Below the pieces are notes generated by a model, which worked only from the letters and a program-made list of their open reading frames with translations, searched no databases and had not been told where the DNA came from. Of a stretch of 6,153 nucleotides of DNA, positions 6,084-6,153 are shown piece after piece. This DNA is from JAFGIT01 sp016929465 [NCBI: Candidatus Coatesbacteria bacterium] (lineage in GTDB: Bacteria > B130-G9): NCBI GenBank assembly GCA_016929465.1, contig JAFGIT010000075.1, positions 1 to 6,153 on the forward strand. Direction: 5' to 3'. The stretch's first letter is position 1, and each line of letters starts with the position of its first letter. The position numbers and the translations under genes were made by a program.

Positions 6084-6153
6084 ATCTGAACTAATTTTTT
6101 AACTAATGGAGAATGCCAAAATAAACGCGGCCGCGAGAATGCTACCTTATCAC
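6084..6153 (-). promoter_or_regulatory. Operon leader and promoter region, weak TATA-like element
   Basis: This 70-nt stretch is the only non-coding DNA in the window and lies directly upstream of the first gene. On the minus strand a TTTATTTT element (6125-6118) sits about 38 nt before the TTG. If it is an archaeal TATA box, transcription would begin near 6096-6098, giving a leader of about 13 nt. An A-rich run (TTAAAAAATTAG) lies between the element and the gene. A bacterial -10-like reading of the same AT-rich stretch cannot be excluded. No purine-rich ribosome site precedes the start codon. The call rests on position and composition only. Confidence 0.35.
6109..6142. repeat. Pair of 8-bp direct repeats flanking the TATA-like element and a CG palindrome
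   Basis: GAGAATGC occurs at 6109-6116 and again at 6135-6142, 26 bp apart. Between them lie the AT-rich TATA-like element (6118-6125) and the 10-bp perfect palindrome CGCGGCCGCG (6126-6135). The arrangement could be an operator overlapping the operon promoter, but repeats this short can arise by chance and no regulator gene is visible in the window. Confidence 0.35.

Noticed and set aside
6127-6134. GCGGCCGC (a NotI site) as a possible cloning-linker artefact
   Set aside because: The flanks show no vector-like sequence, and an 8-bp CG palindrome is plausible in a GC-rich genome.

Overview
The window is almost fully coding on the minus strand. It holds one tightly packed redox operon that reads from right to left: three complete genes and a fourth cut by the left edge. 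In order of transcription these are (1) a 762-residue GltD/NfnL-like FAD oxidoreductase fused to ferredoxin domains and an MvhD-like C-terminal domain, 3795-6083; (2) a 287-residue HdrB-like protein with two CCG domains, 2926-3789; (3) a 691-residue FAD protein that joins an N-terminal [2Fe-2S] domain, a HcnB/SoxA-type flavoprotein, two [4Fe-4S] motifs and a BFD-type [2Fe-2S] domain, 851-2926; and (4) the first 284 residues of a sarcosine-oxidase-beta-like (DAO family) FAD dehydrogenase, 1-854. The junctions are a 5-nt gap, a 1-nt TGATG overlap and a 4-nt GTGA overlap, so co-transcription and translational coupling are very likely. The only non-coding DNA is 70 nt upstream of gene 1 (6084-6153). 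It carries a possible TATA-like element, a 10-bp CG palindrome and a pair of 8-bp direct repeats.

Working model (inference): gene 4 oxidises a secondary amine, amino acid or related small substrate. Gene 3 takes the electrons through its flavin and Fe-S relay, as the alpha subunits of HcnABC, opine oxidase and dye-linked proline dehydrogenase do with their beta partners. The HdrB-like protein and the large NfnL-like/ferredoxin/MvhD-like protein then pass them to NAD(P), ferredoxin or a thiol/disulfide or quinone acceptor. By motif count the four proteins could hold up to about ten Fe-S clusters and at least three flavins. Combining an amine-dehydrogenase-type flavoprotein pair with Hdr/Mvh/Nfn-type modules raises the possibility of flavin-based electron bifurcation or confurcation. 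The substrate, the electron acceptor and the bifurcation itself are not shown by the sequence.

The organism is most probably a strict anaerobe, either an archaeon or an anaerobic bacterium of an archaeal-like metabolic type. The reasons are the density of Fe-S clusters and the Hdr/Mvh-type modules, with no membrane or cytochrome component. Codon use is moderately GC-rich, yet AGA/AGG make up roughly half of the arginine codons in gene 3 and most of them in gene 4, and ATA is common for isoleucine, which leans archaeal. Downstream genes have Shine-Dalgarno sequences while the first gene starts at TTG without one. I cannot assign a taxon.
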